Assembly: GCA_964643005.1 (NCBI GenBank) | Contig: CAZXQI010000060.1 | Span: forward strand, 1-21,435 | DNA: 21,435 nt | From: UBA6168 sp964643005 | GTDB lineage: Bacteria > Bacteroidota > Bacteroidia > Chitinophagales > Saprospiraceae | Direction: 5' to 3' | Part shown: in pieces, positions 7,319-14,654 of the stretch | Layout: each line of letters starts with the position of its first letter | Numbering within the stretch: position 1 is the stretch's first letter | Made by a program: the position numbers and the translations under genes | The notes under the pieces: model-generated | Databases searched by the model: none | Seen by the model: the letters and a program-made list of their open reading frames with translations, nothing else | What the model was told of the DNA's origin: nothing

Positions 7319-8605
7319 TTAGGTTTTCCGCTCTTTTTTCCGCGCGGCGGGAAACAGCACGTTGTTCAGGATAAGCCGATAGCCCGGAGAATTGGGATGA
7401 AGACTCAGATCTGTATCTGGATCGTTGACGTAGTGGCGGTAGTCTTCCGGGTCGTGCCCGCCATAGAAGGTAAAGAACCCCTGTCCGTAGGTGCTGTGGA
7501 TATAGCGGGCCTCGTTCAATGGCTTCGTCTCTCCCAAAATAAGGACGTTCGGCTTGATGGTATTTTTTTGAAAAGCAGTGGACTGCCCCATGAACCCTTT
7601 CACCGTGCGGGTGTGATTCTGGGTGAGCATAGTGGGCACTGGATCCCATTTTGCCGAAAAATCAAACAAGGTGAAATAATCCTGCTCCGGCTCAATATTG
7701 CGCCCGTAGTGGCTGTCTATCGTCGAGTGCTCGTACTCGAGCGGATTTTTCACCAATTCAAAATCCTGGAAGGCAAAGGTTTTTGAAAAATCTAACTTGG
7801 ACTGTGCGTCCGGGTCGGGCGGGTCGCCGTCGTAATATTTATCGCAAATGTCCACGCCGGCGGCGGCCAGAGCGATGTCGTATGTATCGGTAGCGGAACA
7901 CATGGCGAACATGAAGCCCCCTCCGACTACGTACTCTTTGATTTTATTGACGACCGCCAACTTGAGCTGGGAGACCTTTTCAAAGCCGTGCCTGCGCGCC
8001 ATTTCTTCGGCAATGCGCTGATTTTCCCTGTACCATTCCTGCGTGTGATAGCCGGCGTAAAACTTTCCGTACTGGCCGGTGAAGTCTTCGTGGTGCAGGT
8101 GGAGCCAGTCGTATTCCGTCAGCCTGTCCGCCAGCACTTCGTCGTCGTACACTTCATCGAAGGGGATTTCTGCGTAGGTTAGCACCAGCGTAACGGCGTC
8201 GTCCCAAGGCTGGATTTCGTCTCCTCGCTGGCTTTTGTACTCGTCGGTCGGCGTATAAACGGCAATCTTGGGCGCCTTTTCTAATTTGATGGCGTCCATG
8301 TTTATTTCCGGCTGAGCTATTTCATTCAGGATATTGTCGAAGGCGGCGTCGGGGATGATTTCAAAACTCACGCCCCTGATCAGGCACTCCTTTTCAAAAA
8401 GAGTGGTATGGGGGAAGGCAAAACTGCCGCCCCTATAGTTGAGGAGCCACCAGGCTTCCACGTTGTGTTCGAGCACCCAGTAAGTAACACCGTAGGCTTT
8501 TAGGTGATTGCGCTGCTCGAGGTCCATCGGCACAAGAATGAAGGCAGCTTTTATCTGCCAGGCGAGCGCCAGCATTAAAGAAAGAGTGACTAAGGATTTC
8601 TTCAT
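7319..8605 (-). CDS. exported GATase1-like protein ('asparagine synthetase B' family label)
   Basis: I place the start at 8605, giving 428 residues that begin MKKSLVTLSL with a signal peptide ending near A20. The longer frame from 8692 only adds an unlikely 29-residue extension. The mature N-terminus (ILVPMD, then HLKAYGVTYWVLE and LLNYRGGSF) matches a Bacteroidota family that databases often label asparagine synthetase B, as I recall it. I see neither an N-terminal Cys glutaminase nor the SGGxDS PP-loop of real AsnB. Instead GGGFMFAMCSATD puts Cys236 in what looks like the nucleophile elbow of a class I glutamine-amidotransferase-like fold. A C-terminal GQGFFTFYGGHDPEDY segment resembles the end of such domains. 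Substrate unknown. It is transcribed alone, divergent from the membrane protein at 8936. Confidence 0.82.
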   Translation of the reverse strand: MKKSLVTLSLMLALAWQIKAAFILVPMDLEQRNHLKAYGVTYWVLEHNVEAWWLLNYRGGSFAFPHTTLFEKECLIRGVSFEIIPDAAFDNILNEIAQPEINMDAIKLEKAPKIAVYTPTDEYKSQRGDEIQPWDDAVTLVLTYAEIPFDEVYDDEVLADRLTEYDWLHLHHEDFTGQYGKFYAGYHTQEWYRENQRIAEEMARRHGFEKVSQLKLAVVNKIKEYVVGGGFMFAMCSATDTYDIALAAAGVDICDKYYDGDPPDPDAQSKLDFSKTFAFQDFELVKNPLEYEHSTIDSHYGRNIEPEQDYFTLFDFSAKWDPVPTMLTQNHTRTVKGFMGQSTAFQKNTIKPNVLILGETKPLNEARYIHSTYGQGFFTFYGGHDPEDYRHYVNDPDTDLSLHPNSPGYRLILNNVLFPAARKKERKT

Positions 8606-8935
8606 TGGATAATTTTTTTTCAAAACTGAAAACGAAATGATAAAACGAGCATTACCTGCGTTGGGTTGTGTTATCCTGATGGGCAATTGCAAAAAGTTTG
8701 CAAAAAAGGCAACGAGACCAACCTAAAATCGTTCCTTTCTGTTTCCTGCGTACTGCTTCCAACATCTAAGCGGAGGGTTGCAGTTAGCTTTTAGCGGGGA
8801 ATGGGCGCCAATTTTAACAAATCATAATTTTTCTGAATTTTGCGACCCTTCAGAGAGGAAAAAGGGAAAGAAGGAGAAAATGCCGGCGTCCCCGGTTCTT
8901 CACATTTTTGATAGTCATTTGATAATCAATTCTTA
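8606..8935. promoter_or_regulatory. divergent intergenic region with 11-bp-spaced repeats
   Basis: This 330-base gap separates two divergent genes. Two direct repeats with an 11-bp period stand out: TTGCAAAAAGT then TTGCAAAAAAG (8687-8708), and TTGATAGTCA then TTGATAATCAA (8908-8929), the latter ending six bases before the start codon at 8936. A near match to the -7 element, GAATTTTG, is at 8835-8842. I find no RNA gene, no terminator and no convincing small gene here. Confidence 0.4.
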
Positions 8936-11032
8936 ATGGAAAGTTTAAGTTTTCAATATCCAGGCTGGTATGTTTTGTTGTGCGCGATACTTGGATTGGC
9001 CTACGCCCTGGGTTTGTACTTTAGAGATAAGACTTTTTCAGAGCAGTCCGCATGGCTGAGGCGGGGACTTGGCGCGCTTCGGTTCCTCTCCGCTACCTTT
9101 CTGGCCATTCTGCTCCTACAGCCTCTGCTCAAATCCCTGCTGACCGACACCAAAAAACCGGTGATCGTCCTGGCTCAGGATCAGACTGAATCTGTCGGCG
9201 CGGCTTTAAACGGAGAAGACCTGAAAACCTATCAATCCGACTGGCAAAACCTGAAAAATAAACTTGCCCGGAAATATGAGGTCAAAGAGTATGCATTTGG
9301 CAGTGAAGTGCGCGAAGGAGTGGATTTTGAAATGACCGACAAAATCACCAACCTGTCCCAGATAGTTTCCAGCGTATCTGACTTGTATGGCAACCAAAAC
9401 CTCGGAGCGCTGGTGATGGCCACCGACGGGATTTACAACGAGGGCAGCAATCCGCTGTACTCCGGCGCCAAACTCAACGCTCCCGTTTTTGCCATTGCGC
9501 TGGGAGATACGACCCAGAAAAAAGACCTCGTTCTGAAGCGGGTTTTCCACAATAAAATCGCCTACCTCGGAGACAAATTCAACGTGCAGATGGATATTGC
9601 CGCCCGCAACTGCGTCGGTAGCTCCTCCACGCTCAGCGTCTCAAAAGTGGAGGGCGCCCAGGTGCGCAACCTTCAGCAAATTCCATTAGCCATTGATAAG
9701 AATGATTTTTTCACCACCCGTGAAATTACCTTAGACGCTTCCCAGAGCGGCGTGCAGCGCTACCGCATCACCCTGACTTCCGTGCAGGGAGAAGCCTCGG
9801 CAGTCAATAATAGCAGGGACTTTTTCGTGGATGTGCTCGACGCCCGTCAGAAGCTGCTCCTGCTGGCCAACGCCCCTCACCCCGACATTTCGGCTCTGCG
9901 CCAGACCCTGGAGCGCAATAAAAACTATGTGGTAACGGTAGCCTACGTAAAGGATCTAAAAGTGAACCTGGCCGATTTTGATTTCGTCCTGCTCCACAAT
10001 CTGCCGAGTGCTACGAACGATATTTCCTCTATTTTAAACCAGTTGGATGCCCGCAAGATTTCCAGAATGTTCATCGTCGGCACACAGACGAACTTAGCCC
10101 GATTCAATCAGGTGCAGCCCCTGTTGACGATTAAAGGCGATCAGCGAAACACCAACGACGTGCAGGGGATTTTCAATCCTGACTTCAGCCTGTTTACGGT
10201 GGACGACAACCTGCGCAACAACCTGCCGACATTCAATCCTCTGACGGCGCCCTTTGGCGATTTCCAGGTAAAGGGCAATGCGCAGGTGCTTCTCTATCAG
10301 CGCATTGGGCGGGTGGATACCAAATATCCCCTCCTCCTTTTTGGAGAAGAAAACGAGGTAAAGATTGCTGTCCTTGCGGCGGAAGGCATATTCAGATGGC
10401 GACTGTTCGATTACCTCCAACACCAAAGCCACGACATTTTTGCCGAACTGATTGGGAAGAATTTCCAGTACGTGACGGTGAAAGCGGACAAGCGCCGGTT
10501 CAGGGTGTCCGTTAGCAAGAGCATTTTTAATGAAAATGAACCGGTCATTCTCGACGCCGAACTGTACAACGAAAGTTACGAACTTATTAACGAGCCTGAC
10601 GTCAGCCTCACGATCGTCAACGAGGAGGGCAAAGACTTCAATTACACTTTTAATAAAGCCTCTAAAAGCTATACGCTGAATGCCGGAGTCTTTCCGGTAG
10701 GAAATTACCGCTTCCGCAGCGGGGTAGTTTTCAATGGCCAGAATCTGACTTTCGATGGCCAGTTCAGCGTCCAGCCCATTCAGCTGGAACTGTACGAGAC
10801 GAGTGCCGACCATGCGCTGCTCCGTCGCCTGTGCGATGAGTTTGGAGGTCAGCTTTTCTATCCCGGCCAATTGTCCGATCTGGGCGACGCCCTGCTGGCG
10901 AAGGATATCAAGCCGGTGATCTACTCCTCTACCCGTACCCGTTCTGTCATCAACCTGAAATGGATTTTCTTCCTCCTGCTGGGCATGCTGTCCTTAGAGT
11001 GGTTCCTGCGCCGGTATTTTGGCGCATATTGA
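8936..11032 (+). CDS. membrane-anchored VWA/GATase-like protein
   Basis: A 698-residue protein. Two membrane segments lie near residues 12-28 and 44-64 and a third near 675-694, next to a basic end (RRYF). Between them is a large extracytoplasmic part. Residues 75-200 resemble a von Willebrand A domain: DQTES at 82-86 stands where the DxSxS metal site is expected (Thr for the first Ser) and ATDG at 162-165 fits the last metal-site strand. Residues about 200-295 look like a beta-sandwich. Residues about 300-480 resemble a GATase1-like domain without an evident catalytic Cys. This layout resembles the Bacteroidota BatA-like membrane proteins, but no other Bat-operon gene, MoxR ATPase or DUF58 gene is adjacent. 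The role is unknown; ligand binding or adhesion is inference. Confidence 0.8.
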   Translation: MESLSFQYPGWYVLLCAILGLAYALGLYFRDKTFSEQSAWLRRGLGALRFLSATFLAILLLQPLLKSLLTDTKKPVIVLAQDQTESVGAALNGEDLKTYQSDWQNLKNKLARKYEVKEYAFGSEVREGVDFEMTDKITNLSQIVSSVSDLYGNQNLGALVMATDGIYNEGSNPLYSGAKLNAPVFAIALGDTTQKKDLVLKRVFHNKIAYLGDKFNVQMDIAARNCVGSSSTLSVSKVEGAQVRNLQQIPLAIDKNDFFTTREITLDASQSGVQRYRITLTSVQGEASAVNNSRDFFVDVLDARQKLLLLANAPHPDISALRQTLERNKNYVVTVAYVKDLKVNLADFDFVLLHNLPSATNDISSILNQLDARKISRMFIVGTQTNLARFNQVQPLLTIKGDQRNTNDVQGIFNPDFSLFTVDDNLRNNLPTFNPLTAPFGDFQVKGNAQVLLYQRIGRVDTKYPLLLFGEENEVKIAVLAAEGIFRWRLFDYLQHQSHDIFAELIGKNFQYVTVKADKRRFRVSVSKSIFNENEPVILDAELYNESYELINEPDVSLTIVNEEGKDFNYTFNKASKSYTLNAGVFPVGNYRFRSGVVFNGQNLTFDGQFSVQPIQLELYETSADHALLRRLCDEFGGQLFYPGQLSDLGDALLAKDIKPVIYSSTRTRSVINLKWIFFLLLGMLSLEWFLRRYFGAY

Positions 11033-11136
11033 GCCAGGTTGAAATTCCCCTTTGGAGAAATTCAGCGATGAAAGTCAGGATGGGAGAGAAGGCCTTTCCT
11101 AAAATTTAAAACTGGAATAAAGCAATTGCGGAAGGG

Positions 11137-12093
11137 TCACTGTTTGAAAAGTGAATCTACGAATACCCTTTTGTTGAAGATTTGCAGTTTGTCCATGGCC
11201 TCGCCAATCCCGATGTATTTGATGGGAATCTTGAACTGGTCGGAAATGCCGATGGCTACTCCTCCTTTGGCAGTACCGTCTAATTTGGTCAGAGCTAAGC
11301 AGGAAACTTCTGTGGCTGCCGTGAATTGTTTGGCCTGTTCGATGGCGTTTTGGCCGGTGGTGGCGTCGAGGATGAGGAGCACGTCGTGAGGTGCTTCCTC
11401 CAGGCGTTTGCTGACGGAGCGTTTGATTTTCCCCAACTCGTTCATCAGGTTGATTTTGGTATGCAGGCGCCCGGCGGTATCAATGATGGCTACGTCGCAA
11501 TTGTTTTTGATGGCGTAATCCACCGTTTCATAGGCTACGGCGGCGGGGTCGGTGTTCATACCTTTGGCGTAAAAATCGCAGCCGACGCGATCCGACCATA
11601 TCTTCAATTGATCCACGGCGGCAGCCCGGAAGGTGTCTCCGGCGCCGATAACGACTTTTTTTCCCTGCTGCTTAAACTGGTAGGCCAGCTTTCCGATGGT
11701 CGTCGTTTTCCCCACTCCATTCACTCCGACGACGAGCAGGACGTAGGGCTTCACCCCTTCGGGCGTCGAAAAATCCTCGACGTCTCCCGTGTTATTTTCT
11801 TCCAACAACTGGACGATTTCATCTCGCATAAGCCCGTTTAGCTCATTGATATTCAGGTACTTGTCGCGCTTTACGCGCTCCTCAATGCGCTCGATAATTT
11901 TGATGGTGGTGTCTAAGCCTACGTCCGATGCGATGAGCAGAGCCTCTACTTCGTCTAATACTTCGACGTCAATGGTGGATTTGCCGGCGACGGCTTTTGT
12001 GAGTTTGTCGAAGAGGCCGGTTTTGGTTTTTTCGAGACCCTTGTCTAAGTCCTGCTCCTTTTCTTTAGAAAAAAATTTTTTAAAAAAACTCAT
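11137..12093 (-). CDS. ftsY: signal recognition particle receptor FtsY
   Basis: FtsY is the membrane-associated GTPase that receives SRP-bound ribosomes and hands them to the Sec translocon. The 318-residue protein has a short charged N-terminal region, a helical N domain (about 25-105) and the G domain. Visible motifs are the P-loop GVNGVGKTTT at 123-132, GDTFRAAAVDQL, DTAGRLHTK and the TKLDGTAKGG segment. The start MSFFKKFFSKEK, with an amphipathic basic helix, fits the membrane-targeting end seen in short FtsY proteins. It lies downstream of the DUF4295 gene on the same strand, the conserved Bacteroidota order. A 16-bp stem-loop in the gap before it may reduce read-through. No clear terminator follows it before the convergent gene ending at 11032. 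Confidence 0.98.
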   Translation of the reverse strand: MSFFKKFFSKEKEQDLDKGLEKTKTGLFDKLTKAVAGKSTIDVEVLDEVEALLIASDVGLDTTIKIIERIEERVKRDKYLNINELNGLMRDEIVQLLEENNTGDVEDFSTPEGVKPYVLLVVGVNGVGKTTTIGKLAYQFKQQGKKVVIGAGDTFRAAAVDQLKIWSDRVGCDFYAKGMNTDPAAVAYETVDYAIKNNCDVAIIDTAGRLHTKINLMNELGKIKRSVSKRLEEAPHDVLLILDATTGQNAIEQAKQFTAATEVSCLALTKLDGTAKGGVAIGISDQFKIPIKYIGIGEAMDKLQIFNKRVFVDSLFKQ

Positions 12094-12147
12094 CTGATCG
12101 TGGTTGGAAGTTTTTGGAAAATAAAAAACGTATTGGAAGTAAACAGC

Positions 12148-12184
12148 AAAGGCTTTTCTTAAAACTAATTTAAGAAAAGCCTTT
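12148..12184 (-). terminator. perfect 16-bp stem-loop between DUF4295 gene and ftsY
   Basis: AAAGGCTTTTCTTAAA (12148-12163) pairs without mismatch with TTTAAGAAAAGCCTTT (12169-12184) around a five-base loop. The minus-strand transcript leaves the stem through TTT but has no long U-run. It may be a partial terminator, a processing site or an mRNA 3' end stabiliser between the ribosomal genes and ftsY. Confidence 0.6.
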
Positions 12185-12213
12185 AGGATTCACCGGGTGG
12201 ACAGGGGAATTTC

Positions 12214-12387
12214 TTATTTCTGGTCGAAGAATTCCTTCACTTTATCCTTGTGGATCATCACCTCTTTATAGGTGTATTTGCCTGTCTTTGGGTCTTTGAC
12301 GCTCTTGACTACTTTCACAAAGTCCCGGCCGCTTCCGGCATTTTGGGAACGTTGGGAGACTTTAGCGTTCTTGGATACTTTTGCCAT
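12214..12387 (-). CDS. DUF4295 family small basic protein
   Basis: A 57-residue protein, found by reading the gap between rpmG and ftsY. It begins MAKVSKNAKVSQRSQN and ends KVKEFFDQK, and is strongly basic. It matches DUF4295, a small Bacteroidota family encoded between rpmG and ftsY in most members of the phylum. The size, charge and constant position next to L28 and L33 suggest a ribosome-associated protein, but that is inference from context and sequence. It has no Cys and no membrane segment. It starts 66 bases after the rpmG stop, and the spacing and strand fit one transcript with rpmB and rpmG. A stem-loop follows within 30 bases of its stop codon. Confidence 0.92.
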   Translation of the reverse strand: MAKVSKNAKVSQRSQNAGSGRDFVKVVKSVKDPKTGKYTYKEVMIHKDKVKEFFDQK

Positions 12388-12453
12388 GATGGTAAAGGTT
12401 GAAAATTAAGGAATAAGCATTAAAATTCAGGAACAACGTCCATTGCTAAAAGA

Positions 12454-12642
12454 TTACTTAATCTCTTTGTGAACGGTCATTTTTTTCAAAAAGGGGTTGT
12501 ACTTTTTGATTTCAAGCCGGTCGGGGGTGTTTTTCCGGTTCTTTTGAGTGACGTATCTCGATATACCCGGCACGCCTGATTTGCGCTGCTCTGTACATTC
12601 GAGGATAATCTGTATCCGGTTTCCTTTAGCTTTCTTTGCCAT
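12454..12642 (-). CDS. rpmG: 50S ribosomal protein L33 (bL33)
   Basis: A 62-residue L33 of the large ribosomal subunit. The start MAKKAKGNRIQIILECTEQ and the YVTQKNRKNTPDRLEIKKY segment followed by a terminal KEIK are characteristic. Only one Cys is present (in ECTEQ), so the zinc-binding CxxC pairs of the C+ form are missing and this is the zinc-free type, as is usual in Bacteroidota. It starts 19 bases after the rpmB stop on the same strand and precedes the DUF4295 gene, so it belongs to the rpmB operon. Confidence 0.98.
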   Translation of the reverse strand: MAKKAKGNRIQIILECTEQRKSGVPGISRYVTQKNRKNTPDRLEIKKYNPFLKKMTVHKEIK

Positions 12643-12661
12643 TTTTAAAAAATTTCAGTCA

Positions 12662-12910
12662 TTAAAGTTTAATATCTAAGGCTTCTCCTTTTGCCTGCAA
12701 TTTCTTTATGTAAGCGTATAAGCCGTGCTTATTGACTGTACGAATAGCGTTGGCAGACAATTTCAGCGTGATCCATTCTCCGGTCTCCGGCACGAAAAAG
12801 CGCTTCTTTTGCAAATTGGGCAAAAAGCGCCGACGGGTCTTGCGGTTGGAGTGGGATACCTTGTTCCCGCTGATAGGCCGCTTTCCTGTTAGTTGACAAA
12901 CTTTTGACAT
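12662..12910 (-). CDS. rpmB: 50S ribosomal protein L28 (bL28)
   Basis: An 82-residue L28 of the large ribosomal subunit. MSKVCQLTGKRP at the start, the HSNRKTRRRFLPNLQ core and the WITLKLSANAIRTVNKHG segment are diagnostic. It carries a single Cys, so the zinc-binding form is not present. It is the first protein gene after tRNA-Arg on the same strand, 80 bases downstream, and the first of the run rpmB-rpmG-DUF4295 gene. No separate -7 element was found in the 80-base gap, so it may be transcribed together with the tRNA. The gap contains competing hairpins, which could allow control of ribosomal protein expression. Confidence 0.98.
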   Translation of the reverse strand: MSKVCQLTGKRPISGNKVSHSNRKTRRRFLPNLQKKRFFVPETGEWITLKLSANAIRTVNKHGLYAYIKKLQAKGEALDIKL

Positions 12911-12925
12911 GACTCTCTGATACTT

Positions 12926-12984
12926 AAGTTTTGAGTTGCTGAATCCTTTTAAGTTTGAGTTACCAGTTTTTTAACTCAAAACTT
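12926..12984 (-). promoter_or_regulatory. rpmB leader with mutually exclusive hairpins
   Basis: On the minus strand, AAGTTTTGAGTT (12984-12973) can pair with the close AACTCAAACTT (12961-12951, one bulge) or with the distal AACTCAAAACTT (12937-12926, perfect 12 bp). The two pairings cannot coexist. The distal arm ends about 15 bases before the rpmB start codon. The arrangement recalls attenuators or translational operators of ribosomal protein genes, but function is inferred. Confidence 0.4.
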
Positions 12985-12990
12985 TTTTAG

Positions 12991-13064
12991 TGACTCCGGG
13001 AGGACTCGAACCTCCAACCTTCTGATCCGTAGTCAGATGCTCTATCCAATTGAGCCACGGAGCC
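12991..13064 (-). tRNA. tRNA-Arg (anticodon ACG)
   Basis: A complete 74-base cloverleaf on the minus strand. The acceptor stem is GGCTCCG with CGGAGTC, with one G-T pair, and discriminator A. The D stem is GCTC/GAGC. The anticodon stem TCTGA/TCAGA encloses loop CTACGGA with anticodon ACG. The T arm is GGAGG-TTCGAGT-CCTCC. CCA is not encoded. The ACG anticodon implies A-to-I editing by TadA to read CGU, CGC and CGA. The gene lies directly upstream of rpmB. Confidence 0.98.
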
Positions 13065-13174
13065 GTTTTTTTCTGAGAAACACCGGACAAACATTACAGA
13101 AGAAAGAGGTTTGTTTAGCGTTTATTTTTTTCAAAAATTATTGCCTTCAAAAGCACTTTTTTCAAAGGCGGGTG

Positions 13175-13182
13175 CAAAAATA
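13175..13182 (-). promoter_or_regulatory. candidate -7 element for the tRNA-Arg/rpmB unit
   Basis: The minus strand reads TATTTTTG, matching TAnnTTTG. The predicted start is near 13168, about 100 bases before the tRNA. TTTG motifs occur upstream (13192-13199) but closer than usual for a -33 element, so this is tentative. Confidence 0.35.
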
Positions 13183-13288
13183 GCGCTTTCGCAAACAAAG
13201 AAAAATTTTTTGATAAAAATAGTTCCACTTCTGAATTCTTAAATCTCAAAAAAATGGAGATAAGAAGCGTCTCTTCTCAAAGAATGGT

Positions 13289-13296
13289 TACATTTG
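13289..13296 (+). promoter_or_regulatory. candidate -7 element for the 13366 small gene
   Basis: TACATTTG matches the -7 consensus exactly. It lies 70 bases before the start codon at 13366. No clear -33 element is seen. The rest of the 301-base gap 13065-13365 is A/T-rich and holds no other gene I can support. Confidence 0.5.
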
Positions 13297-13365
13297 CCGA
13301 CACTTTCGCCCCCGGTATAGCCAACCAGGTAGATAAAAGAAAAGTTTTAATCAAAACCTAACAGG

Positions 13366-13605
13366 ATGAAAAAATCTAAATTTCGTTCTACCGTCTGGAT
13401 AATCCTCACTTCTATTAGTTTAATGTGCTACGTATATCTTCACGTAGTCAGTGCGCAGGAGATGGGGGGTAATTCCACCGCTCTTTGTCTCGTCCAACAA
13501 GAGCGGGGAGAGGAACTACACAAGGACGCTAAAGTTATCTTCCCCGGTCTGGTACTGATACACAAGGCCATGACTATCGCCAAATCCATTTTAATAAAAG
13601 ACTGA
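13366..13605 (+). CDS. small membrane-anchored or exported protein
   Basis: A 79-residue protein I do not recognise. It begins MKKSKFRSTVW and continues with a hydrophobic stretch (about residues 9-30) ending HVVSAQEM, which fits either a signal peptide cut after VSA or a single membrane anchor. The remaining 45 to 50 residues are mixed, with one Cys and a moderately hydrophobic helix PGLVLIHKAMTIAKSILIK at the end. A -7 element lies 70 bases upstream and a stem-loop follows 26 bases after the stop codon, so it has the complete layout of a small single-gene transcript. No function can be assigned. Confidence 0.6.
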   Translation: MKKSKFRSTVWIILTSISLMCYVYLHVVSAQEMGGNSTALCLVQQERGEELHKDAKVIFPGLVLIHKAMTIAKSILIKD

Positions 13606-13631
13606 AAACAAAAAGGCAATCCAATTACTAC

Positions 13632-13659
13632 GGCCTTCCGGCAGCCGCATCGGAAGGTC
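13632..13659. terminator. stem-loop terminator between convergent genes
   Basis: GGCCTTCCG (13632-13640) pairs with CGGAAGGTC (13651-13659), with one G-T pair, around a ten-base loop. It sits between the small plus-strand gene and the stop codon of the minus-strand hydrolase at 13668. The T-run after it is weak (TGTTTATG). Confidence 0.6.
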
Positions 13660-13667
13660 TGTTTATG

Positions 13668-14558
13668 TTATGACTGACCGTGCTTCTTCCAATAGCGCAA
13701 AAGACCGGCGACGCTCATCCAGCAGGGGTTGGCGTTTTCATATTTTTCCAAATCCTCTCCTTTCACGCCGGCTTCCACCAACTGGCGAACCACATAAGCC
13801 TGAAATATCGGCGTGATTTCATCGGCGGGCATTCCATTTTCCCAATATGGCTTTATCCAGTTCGCCCAGTTCTTCAGGCGGCCTTCCAACTCTTCCAAAT
13901 GGGGCTTCGGCTGATCCACCCTGCCAAAGTGCGTGAGGTATAGCTCATCGAATCGCTTGGTTTTGATAGTGCGAATGGATTTACTCCAGGCCTGTAAATC
14001 TATGTCTGGCGGAGGGCAGGGCGCCATGACCACCTTGTTATCTCCGATGCGGATGCCGGCGACGTCTCCTGTGAAAAGACTGCGGTTCAGTTGCCAGGCG
14101 ATGTGGTGAATAGCGTGTCCCGGCGTATGCCAGGCTTTGAAATTAGTCTTGCCGATTTTTATCTTTCCCCTGTCCTGAACGGGAATTAACTGTTCTTCGG
14201 GGATGGGCTGAAGGTCGCCCCACAGCCGATCCATATCGTCCTGATAAATGCGGCGGGCGGAGGCCAGCAGTTTTTCTGGATTTTGGAAATGCGGCTTGCC
14301 GAGTGGGTGCAGGTATATTTTTGCACCGTGCCTCGCAAAGACCCAGGCGGCTCCGCCGTGGTCGAGGTGGATATGCGTGAGGAAAACATGTCGGACGTCT
14401 TCAAGGCGGCAGCCGTTGTCCCTGAGTCCGGCCTCCAGCGCTCCGAGCGTGGAATGTGGGCCTGTTTCAATTAGCGCGGGGCCTTCGTCGGTCTCGATGA
14501 GGAAAGAGGCTATAGTCTCAGGATGCCCCGAAAATTGAAGGTCAATTATTTTAATCAT
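13668..14558 (-). CDS. MBL-fold metallo-hydrolase
   Basis: A 296-residue metallo-beta-lactamase-fold protein. I start it at 14558 (MIKIIDLQFSG), where the first strand of the fold begins; the frame also opens at 14579. The metal ligands are all present: THIHLDH gives H62, H64, D66 and H67, HTPGH gives H148, FTGD gives D165 and LTHFG gives H210, so a two-metal site is expected. The C-terminal 80 residues are a helical extension rich in Trp. No signal peptide, so it is cytoplasmic. The group includes glyoxalase II-like thioesterases and lactonases; the exact substrate cannot be told. It is divergent from a second MBL-fold gene that begins about 100 bases away. Confidence 0.9.
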   Translation of the reverse strand: MIKIIDLQFSGHPETIASFLIETDEGPALIETGPHSTLGALEAGLRDNGCRLEDVRHVFLTHIHLDHGGAAWVFARHGAKIYLHPLGKPHFQNPEKLLASARRIYQDDMDRLWGDLQPIPEEQLIPVQDRGKIKIGKTNFKAWHTPGHAIHHIAWQLNRSLFTGDVAGIRIGDNKVVMAPCPPPDIDLQAWSKSIRTIKTKRFDELYLTHFGRVDQPKPHLEELEGRLKNWANWIKPYWENGMPADEITPIFQAYVVRQLVEAGVKGEDLEKYENANPCWMSVAGLLRYWKKHGQS

Positions 14559-14629
14559 GTCGGTTAGGTGTTTATTCAAAATAAAAACGGAAGAGCAGGG
14601 GCGGAAGAATCTTTAGCGGCTTCTTTTGC

Positions 14630-14637
14630 TAAATTTG
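14630..14637 (+). promoter_or_regulatory. candidate -7 element for the second MBL-fold gene
   Basis: TAAATTTG matches TAnnTTTG exactly and lies 18 bases before the ATG at 14655. It supports that start over the earlier ATG at 14568, which would be upstream of the promoter and inside the first hydrolase gene's 5' region. Confidence 0.45.
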
Positions 14638-14654
14638 AGGCACAAGGTAATAAA

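Noticed and set aside
7319..8605. True asparagine synthetase
   Set aside because: No N-terminal Cys glutaminase domain and no SGGxDS PP-loop; the protein is exported.
8606..8692. Longer N-terminus for the GATase1-like exported protein
   Set aside because: The internal Met at 8605 begins a normal signal peptide, which the extension would bury.
10094..10870. Long antisense frame (258 codons) inside the VWA/GATase-like gene
   Set aside because: It mirrors a well-supported gene, has no recognisable motif, and its composition follows from the codon use of the opposite strand.
12991..13064. Integration site at tRNA-Arg
   Set aside because: No integrase gene and no repeated 3' tRNA end are seen in the window.
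14568..14654. Earlier start for the second MBL-fold gene
   Set aside because: The extra 29 residues do not resemble the fold, overlap the other gene's 5' region, and lie upstream of the exact -7 element at 14630-14637.
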